In this document: one piece after another, positions 1 to 10,114 of the stretch
How the letters are laid out: each line of letters starts with the position of its first letter
Numbering within the stretch: the first letter of the stretch is position 1
Assembly (NCBI GenBank): GCA_017991315.1
Contig: JAGOQS010000001.1
Coordinates: 744,001 to 808,000, forward strand
Source: Ferrovibrio sp.
Lineage (GTDB): Bacteria; Pseudomonadota; Alphaproteobacteria; Ferrovibrionales; Ferrovibrionaceae
DNA: 64,000 nt
Direction of reading: 5' to 3'
Notes under the pieces: generated by a model
Database searches by the model: none
Told to the model about the DNA's origin: nothing
The model's input: only the letters and a program-made list of their open reading frames with translations
Program-made: the position numbers and the translations under genes

Positions 1-92
1 CGCCTAAAAAGTGATACCCGCCAGGAAATGACAGTCACTTGGTGGCAGGCTAAAGTCCCGCCCGCTTTGTAGAGTCTTGAGGAAACCCCGCC

Positions 93-1265
93 ATGATCTC
101 CAACAGCTATCCCACCCTGGATTTCGACCTCGGTGAAACCGCCGACATGCTGCGCCAGTCAACCCGCGCCTTTGTCGATGCGGAACTCGCGCCGCGCGCC
201 GACGAAATCGACCGTACCGACGAGTTCCCGCGCGACCTGTGGCCGAAGATGGGTGAACTCGGCCTGCACGGCATCACGGCGGAGGAGGAATATGGCGGCT
301 CCGGCCTCGGCTATCTCGAACACGTCATCGCCATGGAGGAGGTGAGCCGTGGCTCGGCCTCCGTCGGCCTGTCCTATGGCGCTCATTCCAATCTTTGCGT
401 CAACCAGATCAGCCGCAACGGCTCGCCCGAGCAGAAACGGCGTTACCTGCCGAAACTGATCTCTGGCGCGCATCTCGGCGCCCTGGCGATGAGCGAGCCG
501 AATGCCGGCTCCGACGTGGTGTCGATGAAGCTGCGCGCCGACAAGAAGGGCGACCGCTACATCCTCAACGGCTCGAAGATGTGGATCACCAACGGCCCCA
601 GCGCCGATGTGCTGGTGGTCTATGCCAAGACCGATCCCGCCGCCGGCCCGCGCGGCATCACGGCGTTCCTGATCGAGAAGGGCTTCAAGGGCTTCTCCAT
701 CGCGCAGAAGCTCGACAAGCTCGGTATGCGCGGCTCGGAAACCGGCGAGCTGGTGTTCCAGGATTGCGAAGTGCCGGAGGAGAATGTGCTCGGCACGGTC
801 GGTCGTGGCGTCAACGTGCTGATGAGCGGCCTGGATTACGAGCGCGCCGTGCTCGCCGCCGGTCCCATCGGCATCATGCAGGCGGCGTTCGATATCGTGG
901 TGCCCTATGTGCATGACCGTAAGCAGTTCGGCGAGCCGATCGGCACCTTCCAGCTTATCCAGGCCAAGCTGGCCGACATGTATACCGAGATGAACGCGAC
1001 CCGCGCTTACGTGTATGCCGTGGCGAAAGCCTGCGACAAGGGCAAGACCACGCGCAAGGATGCCGCCGGCGCCATTCTCTTTGCCGCCGAGAAGGCGACC
1101 AAGGCGGCGCTGGATGCGATCCAGATTCTCGGCGGCAACGGCTATATCAACGACAATGCCACCGGCCGCCTGCTGCGCGATGCCAAGCTCTACGAGATCG
1201 GCGCCGGCACGTCTGAAATCCGCCGCATGCTGATCGGCCGTGAAATCTTCCAGGAGACCGCGTGA
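93..1265 (+). CDS. ivd: isovaleryl-CoA dehydrogenase
   Basis: This 390-residue flavoprotein oxidises isovaleryl-CoA to 3-methylcrotonyl-CoA, passing electrons to ETF, in leucine degradation. It has the full acyl-CoA dehydrogenase fold: an alpha-helical N-terminal part, the [10 protein letters not shown] flavin/substrate segment near residues 132-141, and a C-terminal helical domain ending with a GTSEIRR motif. The catalytic glutamate falls in GLDYERAV (Glu250), the position typical of isovaleryl-CoA dehydrogenase rather than the later position used by most other family members, which supports the specific name. ATG at 93 follows a GAGGAAA-like ribosome site. The stop overlaps the next gene as GTGA. 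The other genes of the pathway lie at 7687-13031. Confidence 0.93.
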   Translation: MISNSYPTLDFDLGETADMLRQSTRAFVDAELAPRADEIDRTDEFPRDLWPKMGELGLHGITAEEEYGGSGLGYLEHVIAMEEVSRGSASVGLSYGAHSNLCVNQISRNGSPEQKRRYLPKLISGAHLGALAMSEPNAGSDVVSMKLRADKKGDRYILNGSKMWITNGPSADVLVVYAKTDPAAGPRGITAFLIEKGFKGFSIAQKLDKLGMRGSETGELVFQDCEVPEENVLGTVGRGVNVLMSGLDYERAVLAAGPIGIMQAAFDIVVPYVHDRKQFGEPIGTFQLIQAKLADMYTEMNATRAYVYAVAKACDKGKTTRKDAAGAILFAAEKATKAALDAIQILGGNGYINDNATGRLLRDAKLYEIGAGTSEIRRMLIGREIFQETA

Positions 1266-1879
1266 CCCGCGCCTGGCTTGTTCTCGGCTGCCTGATCGCC
1301 GCGCTTCTCGCCCCTGATCTGGGGGCCGAGGAACGTTGGCAGGTTCTGCGTGGTGCCGAGGCGCGGCTGCATTGGCGCGCGCCCGGCCTGCAGGCGCATC
1401 CTGAAAAGGCGGAGGCGATGGCCAGTTCCATCGGCTATCGCGTCGAACGTTATTTCTGGAAGGCGCAGGAAACCGGCGGTGCCTTCGCGCTGGCGGGCTT
1501 GCGCGATTTCACTGACAGCGAGCATTACATCGGCGGCCGCGTCGATCTGCAAAAGAGCGCCGCCACCCTGCTCAAGGGCCTGGAGACGCCGCCGCTGAAA
1601 CCACTCGATCAGGCCGACCGGGTGTTGTTCACCGGCTTGGGGCTGGCGACGGCGCGGCGCTTTTCGCTTGGCGTGCGCGAATGCCTGAGCCTCGGGCTCT
1701 ACGCCCCGAGTGCCGAGCCAGCCGAGCCGCCGAACGGCAAAGCCAAGGCTGAACCGATGACCGAGGGCAATCTGCGCCTCGATGCGCTCTATTGCGCCAA
1801 GGCCGGCAAGCCGCTGGCGCTGGAAGACCTGCCCGATCTGGCGAAAAGCCTGGGCGTGAAGCAAACGGGAGAGAACTGA
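1262..1879 (+). CDS. secreted protein of unknown function between two acyl-CoA dehydrogenases
   Basis: I do not recognise this 205-residue protein. It starts at a GTG that overlaps the ivd stop codon by four bases, so translation is probably coupled. The first 22 residues look like a Sec signal peptide (MTRAWLVLG then a hydrophobic stretch ending LGAEE), so the mature protein is likely periplasmic. It holds about five tryptophan and aromatic positions in the first third ([14 protein letters not shown]), and no enzyme motif that I can name. It stops two bases before the next acyl-CoA dehydrogenase, so it probably belongs to the same transcript. A periplasmic product inside a CoA-ester pathway is odd, and its role may be unrelated. 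Confidence 0.7.
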   Translation: MTRAWLVLGCLIAALLAPDLGAEERWQVLRGAEARLHWRAPGLQAHPEKAEAMASSIGYRVERYFWKAQETGGAFALAGLRDFTDSEHYIGGRVDLQKSAATLLKGLETPPLKPLDQADRVLFTGLGLATARRFSLGVRECLSLGLYAPSAEPAEPPNGKAKAEPMTEGNLRLDALYCAKAGKPLALEDLPDLAKSLGVKQTGEN

Positions 1880-1881
1880 CC

Positions 1882-3018
1882 ATGCTGAGCCAGGACCAGA
1901 GCATGATCCGCGACATGGCGCGCGATTTCGCCCGCGACCGGCTGGCGCCGGGGGCGCAGGAACGTGACCGCAGCGCCAGGCCGCCGCTGGAACTGTTGCG
2001 CGAAATGGGCGGGCTTGGGCTGCTCGGCATGGGCGTGCCGGAGGAATGGGGCGGGGCGGGAGCCGATTTCGTCAGCTATGTGCTGGCGCTGGAGGAAATT
2101 GCCGCCGCCGATGGCGCCGTCAGCACGATCATGTCTGTCAATAACAGCCCTGTATGCGCGGCGATCCTGCGCTATGGCAACGAACAGCAGAAGCGCGATT
2201 TCCTGCAGCCGCTGGCGCGCGGCGAATGGATCGGTGCCTTCTGCCTCACTGAGCCGCAGGCCGGCTCGGATGCCGCCAACCTCAAGACCAAGGCGCGGCG
2301 CCAGGGCAGCGACTGGGTGATCAGCGGCACCAAGCAGTTCATCACCTCGGGCAGTATCGCCAAGGCGGCGCTGATCTTCGCCGTCACCGATGCGGCAGCC
2401 GGCAAGCGCGGCATTTCCTGCTTCCTGGTGCGGACCGACCTGCCGGGCTTCAAGGTCGCCAGCATCGAGAGCAAGCTCGGGCAGAAATGCTCCGATACCT
2501 GCCAGTTGGTGTTCGAGGATATGGTGGTGCCGGGCGATGCCCTGCTCGGCGCCGAGGGCGAGGGCTACCGCATTGCCCTGGCCAATCTGGAATCCGGCCG
2601 CATCGGCATCGCGGCGCAGTCGGTGGGTATGGCGCGGGCGGCGTTCGAGGCGGCTCTGGCCTATGCTGGCCAGCGCCAAGCCTTCGGCACTGCGATCATC
2701 AACCACCAGGCGGTCGGCTTCCGGCTGGCTGACATGGCGACTCGCATCGAGGCGGCGCGGTTGATGGTGCACAATGCCGCTCGGCTCAAGGATGCCGGCC
2801 AGTCCTGCCTGAAAGAAGCCAGCATGGCCAAATTGTTTGCGTCTGAAATGGCCGAACAGGTATGCTCCGAATCGATCCAGATCCATGGCGGTTATGGCTA
2901 TCTTGCCGATTTCCCGGTGGAGCGAATCTACCGCGACGTGCGGGTGTGCCAGATCTATGAGGGCACCAGCGACGTGCAGCGGCTCGTGATCAGCCGTTCG
3001 CTTGCCGGCAGCGGATAA
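1882..3018 (+). CDS. acyl-CoA dehydrogenase, probably short or branched chain
   Basis: The 378-residue product is a second FAD-dependent acyl-CoA dehydrogenase. It contains the FCLTEPQAGSD segment near residues 120-130 and the C-terminal IHGGYGY and IYEGTSDVQR motifs, with Glu360 as the expected catalytic base, the usual position for short-chain and 2-methyl-branched-chain enzymes. I chose ATG 1882 because it opens the conserved helical domain and follows GGGAGAG; an in-frame start at 1792 would add 30 residues that overlap the preceding gene. Being beside ivd suggests a role in branched-chain amino acid or short acyl-CoA breakdown. The exact substrate cannot be read from the sequence. Confidence 0.88.
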   Translation: MLSQDQSMIRDMARDFARDRLAPGAQERDRSARPPLELLREMGGLGLLGMGVPEEWGGAGADFVSYVLALEEIAAADGAVSTIMSVNNSPVCAAILRYGNEQQKRDFLQPLARGEWIGAFCLTEPQAGSDAANLKTKARRQGSDWVISGTKQFITSGSIAKAALIFAVTDAAAGKRGISCFLVRTDLPGFKVASIESKLGQKCSDTCQLVFEDMVVPGDALLGAEGEGYRIALANLESGRIGIAAQSVGMARAAFEAALAYAGQRQAFGTAIINHQAVGFRLADMATRIEAARLMVHNAARLKDAGQSCLKEASMAKLFASEMAEQVCSESIQIHGGYGYLADFPVERIYRDVRVCQIYEGTSDVQRLVISRSLAGSG

Positions 3019-3042
3019 AACAACAGAAGGAGACGGGGTGGG

Positions 3043-4815
<1,773 letters not shown>

Positions 4816-4848
4816 ACTTTACAAAAAACAGCCCTACCTGGAGGAAGC

Positions 4849-5454
4849 ATGGCCGCCCCGCTGGATTTCTATTTCGATTTTTCCTCGCCCTACGCCTATA
4901 TCGGTGCCATGCGCATCGAGGCGCTGGCGGCGAAGCATGGCCGTAGCGTCAACTGGCATCCGATGCTGCTCGGCGTTGCCTTCAAGATCGCCGGCACCCA
5001 GCCGCTGACCCAGTATCCGCTGAAAGGCGATTACTCGCGGCGCGATTTCGACCGCTCGGCGCGTGAACTCGGCATCCCGTTCAACATGCCGGCGAATTTC
5101 CCGCTGGCCACCCAGGCGGCGGCGCGCGGCGTCTTCTGGCTGCAACAGCAGCAGCCGGAAAAGGCCGCTGGCTTCATCAAGGCGATCTACACGGCTTACT
5201 TTGTCGATGGCCGCGACATCTCTTCGCCCGATACCGTCGTGGCGATTGCCGAAGGGCTGGGCATCGATGGTGCCGCGCTGCGGGCCGGTTTCGAAAGTGC
5301 CGAGACCAAGGCGGCGTTCAAGCAGGCGGTGGAGCAGGCGGTGACGGAACGAGGCGTGTTCGGTTCGCCTTTCGTGTTTGCCGATGGCGAACCCTTCTGG
5401 GGTGCCGACCGCTTCGACATGCTGGACCGCTGGCTGAGCCGCGGCGGCTGGTAG
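4849..5454 (+). CDS. DsbA-family 2-hydroxychromene-2-carboxylate isomerase-like protein
   Basis: The 201-residue product has the thioredoxin/DsbA-like fold of 2-hydroxychromene-2-carboxylate isomerases, glutathione-dependent enzymes of aromatic degradation. The opening DFYFDFSSPYAYIG matches the family motif, with a serine near residue 12-13 in place of the redox cysteine. The end has the FGSPFVFADGEPFWGADRFDM block that closes most members. A clear GGAGG lies before ATG 4849. No other naphthalene or aromatic degradation genes are nearby, so the name reflects the family; many such proteins are general glutathione-linked isomerases or oxidoreductases with unknown substrates. Confidence 0.85.
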   Translation: MAAPLDFYFDFSSPYAYIGAMRIEALAAKHGRSVNWHPMLLGVAFKIAGTQPLTQYPLKGDYSRRDFDRSARELGIPFNMPANFPLATQAAARGVFWLQQQQPEKAAGFIKAIYTAYFVDGRDISSPDTVVAIAEGLGIDGAALRAGFESAETKAAFKQAVEQAVTERGVFGSPFVFADGEPFWGADRFDMLDRWLSRGGW

Positions 5455-5482
5455 AGGCGAGGCTGGTGAAGAAGGATAGCCT

Positions 5483-6418
5483 GTGAACCCAGCGCCAAAA
5501 GCGGGCAGCGGCCTGGCCATTGCCGGCCTGGTGCTCACGTCGCTCCTGTGGGGCGGCATGATCCCGATGACCCATGCGCTGGCAACGGAAGTCTTCGATC
5601 CGTTCTTCCTGGCGCTGATCCGCTATCTGCTGCCGGCCGGGCCGATGTTCCTGCTGTGCCTCATCGTTGACCGCCATTCGCCCTTTGCCGGCCCGCTGCC
5701 GCGCCAGCCTTTGGTACGGCTCGGCGCCATGATGGCCTGCTTCTCGCTGATGTTCACTTTCGGCATCATGCTGTCGGACCCGATCAGTTCCGCCATCGTG
5801 ATCTCTTGCGGCCCGCTGATTGCCACGGTCTTGAGCAAGCTGCTCTACCGCGTGCCGCTGGCGCGCGGCTTCGGCATGGCTTTGCTGGCGGCGGTGCTGG
5901 GCGGCGCGCTGGTGGCGGTGGATGCGGTGCGGCCGCGTGCGGAAGCCAGCGGCGGCACGCCGTATCTTGGTGAATTGCTGCTGATTGGTGCCCAGCTAAG
6001 CTGGACGCTCTATTCGCTGAAAGCCCAGGAATGGCTGGCGCCCTCGGGCTGGAGCCAGCTCCGCATCAGCTTCCTCACCTCGCTGGCCGGCGCCGGCTTC
6101 ATCATCGTCGCTTTCGTCATCATCAACCTGCTGTCGCCGGGCCGGCTGCCGACCGAGTGGCCGAGCGCCGGCACCTGGTTCATGCTGGCCTGGATGGCGC
6201 TGGGCGGGGCAGGGGCGGCCATCGTGCTGTGGAATTACGGCGTCAGCCATGTCGGCGTGCCGGTGGCATCGCTCTATGGCAATCTGGCACCGGTCTTCTC
6301 GGTGCTGGTGGCGGCCTTGTTCTTTGGCGCGGCCGTGTCGCCGCAGCAGATCATCGGCGGCGGCGTGATCCTGGCCGGCATCCTGCGCATGCAATGGCTG
6401 CGGCTCAGGCCGGGTTGA
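5483..6418 (+). CDS. EamA-family drug/metabolite transporter
   Basis: The 311-residue protein is a DMT-superfamily permease with ten predicted hydrophobic segments arranged as two EamA repeats (about residues 10-140 and 155-290). The beginning of the first repeat (LVLTSLLWGGMIPMTHAL) and of the second (LGELLLIGAQLSWTLYSLKAQEWL) are typical. Substrates range from amino acids to nucleosides or metabolites and cannot be assigned. The gene begins at a GTG behind GAAGGA, 28 bases after the isomerase gene, and is probably cotranscribed with it. Its stop codon abuts the stop of the convergent ynfA-like gene with no spacer. Confidence 0.85.
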   Translation: MNPAPKAGSGLAIAGLVLTSLLWGGMIPMTHALATEVFDPFFLALIRYLLPAGPMFLLCLIVDRHSPFAGPLPRQPLVRLGAMMACFSLMFTFGIMLSDPISSAIVISCGPLIATVLSKLLYRVPLARGFGMALLAAVLGGALVAVDAVRPRAEASGGTPYLGELLLIGAQLSWTLYSLKAQEWLAPSGWSQLRISFLTSLAGAGFIIVAFVIINLLSPGRLPTEWPSAGTWFMLAWMALGGAGAAIVLWNYGVSHVGVPVASLYGNLAPVFSVLVAALFFGAAVSPQQIIGGGVILAGILRMQWLRLRPG

Positions 6419-6745
6419 TCAGGCGCTGCGCGGCCCGAACAGGATGATGCCGGCGCCAGCGAGGCAGAGCAGGCTGCCGGCGATATCCCAGCGATCCGGC
6501 CGCATGCCCTCCACGGCCCACAGCCAGAGCAGCGACGCGGCGATATAGACGCCGCCATAGGCGGCATAGGCGCGGCCCGCCGCATCGCTGTCCACCTTGG
6601 TCAGCAGCCAGGCGAACAGCACCAGCGCCGCTACGCCGGGCAGCAGCCAGAGCGCGGATTTGTGCATCCGCGCCCAGGCCCAGAAGGCGAAGCAGCCGGC
6701 GATCTCGGCAACAGCCGCTCCGATATAGGCGGCGATGGTCGGCAT
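6419..6745 (-). CDS. YnfA/UPF0060 family small membrane protein
   Basis: The 108-residue product matches the UPF0060 (YnfA) family: four membrane helices, a conserved start [17 protein letters not shown], and [12 protein letters not shown] in the third helix. The family resembles small multidrug resistance pumps, and some members have been linked to efflux of cationic compounds, but the function is not settled. Its ATG overlaps the stop codon of the upstream short-chain dehydrogenase by one base on the minus strand, so translation is likely coupled. It converges on the EamA transporter gene with no intergenic DNA. Confidence 0.88.
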   Translation of the reverse strand: MPTIAAYIGAAVAEIAGCFAFWAWARMHKSALWLLPGVAALVLFAWLLTKVDSDAAGRAYAAYGGVYIAASLLWLWAVEGMRPDRWDIAGSLLCLAGAGIILFGPRSA

Positions 6746-7521
6746 CAGAAGATGGTGTAGGCGCCGTCGATGACGAAGCTGTCGCCGGTATGGTAGCGGC
6801 TGCCGTCGCTCATCAGATACACCGCGATGCCGGAGAAATCATTGCCCTGGCCCCAGCGCCGCGCCGGGATGCGCGGCAGCACGGCGCCGGCAAAGCGCGG
6901 ATCGGCAACACCGGCTGCGGTCATCTCGGTTTCGATCCAGCCCGGCAGGATGGAATTGGCGGTGACATTGTAGCGCGCCATTTCCACGGCCAGGGCGCGG
7001 ATCACCGACAGCATGGCGCCCTTGGTGGCGGCATAGGAGGTGGCACCTGCGGCACCATGGATGCCGGCGGTAGAGGCCATGCCGACCAGGCGGCCGAAGG
7101 CATCGCCGGTCTTGGCGCGCTCCACCATGTGGCGGGCGGCGGCGCGCAGCGTATAGAAGGCACCGTCCAGGTTGACGCCCAGCACGCGCTTCCATTCCTC
7201 GGTGCTCAACTGGTGCATCGGCGCGCGCTTCTGGCTGACGCCGGCATTGGCGAAACAGCCGTCGATGCGGCCCATGGTCTGCACGGCTTCCGCGAAGCAG
7301 GCTTCCACCTCGGCTTCGTTGACCACGTTGCAACGCTGCACCAGCACGCGGCGGCCATAGGCCTTCAGCTTGGCCTCGGCGGCGGCATTCTTCTCCGGGT
7401 TGCCGCCCCAGATCACCAGGTCGCAGCCGGCCCGCGCCAGGCCCTCGGCCATCCCTAAACCAATGCCGCCATTGCCGCCCGTCACCAGCGCCACCTTGCC
7501 GGAAAGATCGAAATCGTTCAT
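6745..7521 (-). CDS. SDR family NAD(P)-dependent oxidoreductase
   Basis: A 258-residue short-chain dehydrogenase with the classical motifs: [10 protein letters not shown] for the nucleotide near residues 13-22, a NAG-type stretch (FANAGVSQK), and the active-site YAATKGAM (Tyr-x3-Lys) preceded by the catalytic serine region ([11 protein letters not shown]). I chose the ATG at 7521, which follows GGAGGG; a longer frame reaching 7641 adds sequence with no homology signature. It diverges from the methylcrotonyl-CoA carboxylase operon and is coupled to the ynfA-like gene. The substrate is unknown; glucose, ribitol and 3-oxoacyl specificities all occur in this group. Confidence 0.87.
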   Translation of the reverse strand: MNDFDLSGKVALVTGGNGGIGLGMAEGLARAGCDLVIWGGNPEKNAAAEAKLKAYGRRVLVQRCNVVNEAEVEACFAEAVQTMGRIDGCFANAGVSQKRAPMHQLSTEEWKRVLGVNLDGAFYTLRAAARHMVERAKTGDAFGRLVGMASTAGIHGAAGATSYAATKGAMLSVIRALAVEMARYNVTANSILPGWIETEMTAAGVADPRFAGAVLPRIPARRWGQGNDFSGIAVYLMSDGSRYHTGDSFVIDGAYTIF

Positions 7522-7551
7522 CGCTGTGTTCCCTCCATAGCTGGCGTCGAT

Positions 7552-7594
7552 TATCGCGATAGAAAAGGGAAATTGCCAGGGGTGGGCAATTCCC
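7552..7594. promoter_or_regulatory. candidate operator/hairpin between the divergent SDR and mccB genes
   Basis: The spacer between the two divergent starts contains a perfect 10-base palindrome (7552-7561, tatcgcgata) and an inverted repeat GGGAAATTGCC / GGCAATTCCC (7567-7577 and 7585-7594) with a single bulged base. Such symmetry is expected of regulator binding sites. I see no regulator gene beside it, so the binding protein is unknown. Confidence 0.3.
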
Positions 7595-7686
7595 CGGCTC
7601 CCCCTTGCGGCTCCCGGAGCAGGCTGGCATGGTTTGGCCACGCCCGAGAGCGAACCTATTCCAAGAGCAAGGCAAAAAGGCCGTCC

Positions 7687-9294
7687 ATGAGCGCGCTCAG
7701 CACCCAGCTAGACCCGCGATCCGCCGCGTTTCAGGAGAATGCTGCCCATATGGCAGCGCTGGTCGCTGACCTGAAGGCTAAGGTCGGCATGATCAAGCAA
7801 GGCGGTGGCGAGAAGGCCCGCGAGAAGCATCTCTCGCGCGGTAAACTGCTGCCGCGCGACCGCGTGCGCACGTTGCTTGATCCCGGCTCGCCGTTCCTGG
7901 AACTCAGCCAGTTCGCCGCCTACGACATGTATGGCGGCGATATTCATGCCGCCGGCATCATCACTGGCATCGGCAGCGTGATGGGCCGCGAATGCGTGGT
8001 GATCTGCAACGATGCCACGGTGAAGGGCGGCACCTACTTCCCGATGACGGTGAAGAAGCATCTGCGTGCCCAGGAAATCGCGCGCGAGAACCGGCTGCCC
8101 TGCATCTACCTGGTCGATTCCGGCGGCGCAAATCTGCCGACCTGGGACGAGGTGTTCCCCGACAAGGAACATTTCGGCCGCATCTTCTACAATCAGGCCA
8201 ATCTTTCCGCCGATGGCATTCCACAGATCGCGGTGGTGATGGGCTCCTGCACGGCTGGCGGCGCCTATATGCCGGCGATGTCGGATGAAACCGTGATCGT
8301 GCGCAACCAGGGCACCATCTTCCTCGCTGGCCCGCCGCTGGTGAAGGCGGCCACCGGCGAGGTGGTGTCGGCGGAAGACCTGGGTGGCGCCGATGTGCAT
8401 TCGCGCACCTCGGGCGTGACCGACCACTACGCCATGAACGATGCCCATGCACTCGGCATCGCGCGCCGCATCGTCGGCAACCTGAATTCCACCAAGCAGG
8501 TCTCGGGCGATGTGCGGGCGCCGAAGCCGCCGCGCTTCGATCCGGCGGAACTCTACGGCATTATCCCGAAGGAAAGCCGCGTGCCCTTCGATGTGCGCGA
8601 GATCATCGCCCGCCTGGTGGATGATTCCGAATTCGACGAGTTCAAGAAGCTCTATGGCGCCACCCTGGTCTGCGGCTTCGCCCGTATCCATGGCTACCCG
8701 GTCGGCATCATCGCCAATAACGGCATTCTGTTCTCGGAAAGCTCGCTGAAAGGCGCGCATTTCATCGAGCTGTGCTGCCAGCGCGGCATCCCTTTGCTGT
8801 TCCTGCAAAACATCACCGGCTTCATGGTCGGCAAGAAATACGAGGCCGGCGGCATCGCCAAGGATGGCGCCAAGCTGGTCACGGCCGTGTCCTGCGCCAA
8901 TGTGCCGAAATTCACCGTGATCATCGGCGGTTCCTATGGCGCCGGCAATTACGGCATGTGCGGCCGTGCCTACAGCCCGCGCATGCTGTTCATGTGGCCG
9001 AATTCGCGTATCTCGGTGATGGGGGGCGAGCAGGCGGCCAGCGTGCTGGCTACCGTGAAGCGCGATGGTATCGAGGCATCCGGCGGCCAGTGGAGCCGCG
9101 AGGACGAGGAAGCCTTCAAGAACCCGATCCGCGCCCAGTATGACCGCCAGGGGCACCCTTACTATGCCTCGGCGCGGCTGTGGGACGATGGCATCATCGA
9201 TCCGTTGGATACCCGCATGATGCTGGCGCTGGGCCTGAGCGCCGCGCATAACGCCCCCTTCGCGCCGACCAAGTTCGGCGTCTTCCGGATGTGA
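7687..9294 (+). CDS. mccB: methylcrotonyl-CoA carboxylase, carboxyltransferase (beta) subunit
   Basis: The 535-residue protein is the carboxyltransferase subunit that moves carboxyl from biotin to 3-methylcrotonyl-CoA, giving 3-methylglutaconyl-CoA. It is a two-lobed crotonase-fold carboxyltransferase: the N lobe carries [16 protein letters not shown] and the C lobe [22 protein letters not shown] and [16 protein letters not shown], diagnostic of methylcrotonyl-CoA rather than propionyl-CoA carboxylase. The ATG at 7687 gives the normal length for the family; the frame is open from 7573 but the extra residues are not conserved. The next gene begins within its stop codon. Order mccB-hydratase-mccA-HMG-CoA lyase is that of the liu operon. 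Confidence 0.94.
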   Translation: MSALSTQLDPRSAAFQENAAHMAALVADLKAKVGMIKQGGGEKAREKHLSRGKLLPRDRVRTLLDPGSPFLELSQFAAYDMYGGDIHAAGIITGIGSVMGRECVVICNDATVKGGTYFPMTVKKHLRAQEIARENRLPCIYLVDSGGANLPTWDEVFPDKEHFGRIFYNQANLSADGIPQIAVVMGSCTAGGAYMPAMSDETVIVRNQGTIFLAGPPLVKAATGEVVSAEDLGGADVHSRTSGVTDHYAMNDAHALGIARRIVGNLNSTKQVSGDVRAPKPPRFDPAELYGIIPKESRVPFDVREIIARLVDDSEFDEFKKLYGATLVCGFARIHGYPVGIIANNGILFSESSLKGAHFIELCCQRGIPLLFLQNITGFMVGKKYEAGGIAKDGAKLVTAVSCANVPKFTVIIGGSYGAGNYGMCGRAYSPRMLFMWPNSRISVMGGEQAASVLATVKRDGIEASGGQWSREDEEAFKNPIRAQYDRQGHPYYASARLWDDGIIDPLDTRMMLALGLSAAHNAPFAPTKFGVFRM

Positions 9295-10094
9295 TGATCA
9301 TGAGCGACGAACTGGTTCTCTTCGATGTGGATGCCCGTGGCGTAGCCAGCGTCACGCTGAACCGTCCGGCGGTGCATAACTGCTTCAACGATCAGGTGAT
9401 CGAGCGCCTGCTGGCGATCTTCACCGAGATCAAGGGCCGCAGCGATATCCGCGTGGTGGTGATCCGTGGCGAGGGCAAGAGCTTCTCGGCCGGCGGTGAT
9501 CTCGACTGGATGCGCCGCTCCGGTCAGCAGGATTACGCCACCAACCTGGCGCAGACCCTGGTGCTGGCGCAGTTGTTCAAGACGCTGAACGACCTGCCGC
9601 AGGCAACTGTGGCGCTGGTGCAGGGCAATTGCATGGCTGGCGGCACCGGCCTGGTCTCCTGCAGCGATATCGCCATCGCCGTGCGCGACACCAAGTTCGC
9701 GCTGACCGAAGTGCGGCTGGGCTTGAGCCCGGCCACCATCTCGCCCTATGTGGTGGCGGCCATCGGCCCGCGCCAGGCGCGGCGCTATTTCCTCACCGCC
9801 GAGCGGTTCGACGGTGCCGAGGCGCAGCGCATCGGCCTGGTGCATGAACTGGCCGAAGATGTGGACGATCTCAAGGCGCGCGGTGAGCGCGTGGTGGCCG
9901 ATCTGCTGCTCGGCGCGCCGGGCGCGATTGCGGACAGCAAGCTGCTGATCCGCGAAGTGGCCTATGAGGCCGATGTCACCGAGGACGTGATGCAGTTCAC
10001 CGCCAGGAATATCGCCGACCGCCGCGCCAGCGCCGAAGGCCAGGAGGGGCTTGCCTCCTTCTTCGCCAAGCACAAGCCGGCCTGGACGATTTGA
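9294..10094 (+). CDS. liuC: methylglutaconyl-CoA hydratase (enoyl-CoA hydratase family)
   Basis: A crotonase-family protein of about 266 residues that would hydrate 3-methylglutaconyl-CoA to HMG-CoA, the fourth step of leucine breakdown. It shows the oxyanion-hole segments GKSFSAGGDLDWMRRSG and GNCMAGGTGLVSCSDI and the catalytic-glutamate stretch LTEVRLGLSPATISPYVV. The assignment to this step rests on its place between the two carboxylase subunit genes. Three starts compete within nine bases (GTG 9291, ATG 9294, ATG 9300); I favour 9294, which overlaps the mccB stop by one base. None has a strong ribosome site, which fits translational coupling. Confidence 0.88.
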   Translation: MIMSDELVLFDVDARGVASVTLNRPAVHNCFNDQVIERLLAIFTEIKGRSDIRVVVIRGEGKSFSAGGDLDWMRRSGQQDYATNLAQTLVLAQLFKTLNDLPQATVALVQGNCMAGGTGLVSCSDIAIAVRDTKFALTEVRLGLSPATISPYVVAAIGPRQARRYFLTAERFDGAEAQRIGLVHELAEDVDDLKARGERVVADLLLGAPGAIADSKLLIREVAYEADVTEDVMQFTARNIADRRASAEGQEGLASFFAKHKPAWTI

Positions 10095-10114
10095 GGCGAA
10101 CGGGAGAGACGCGC

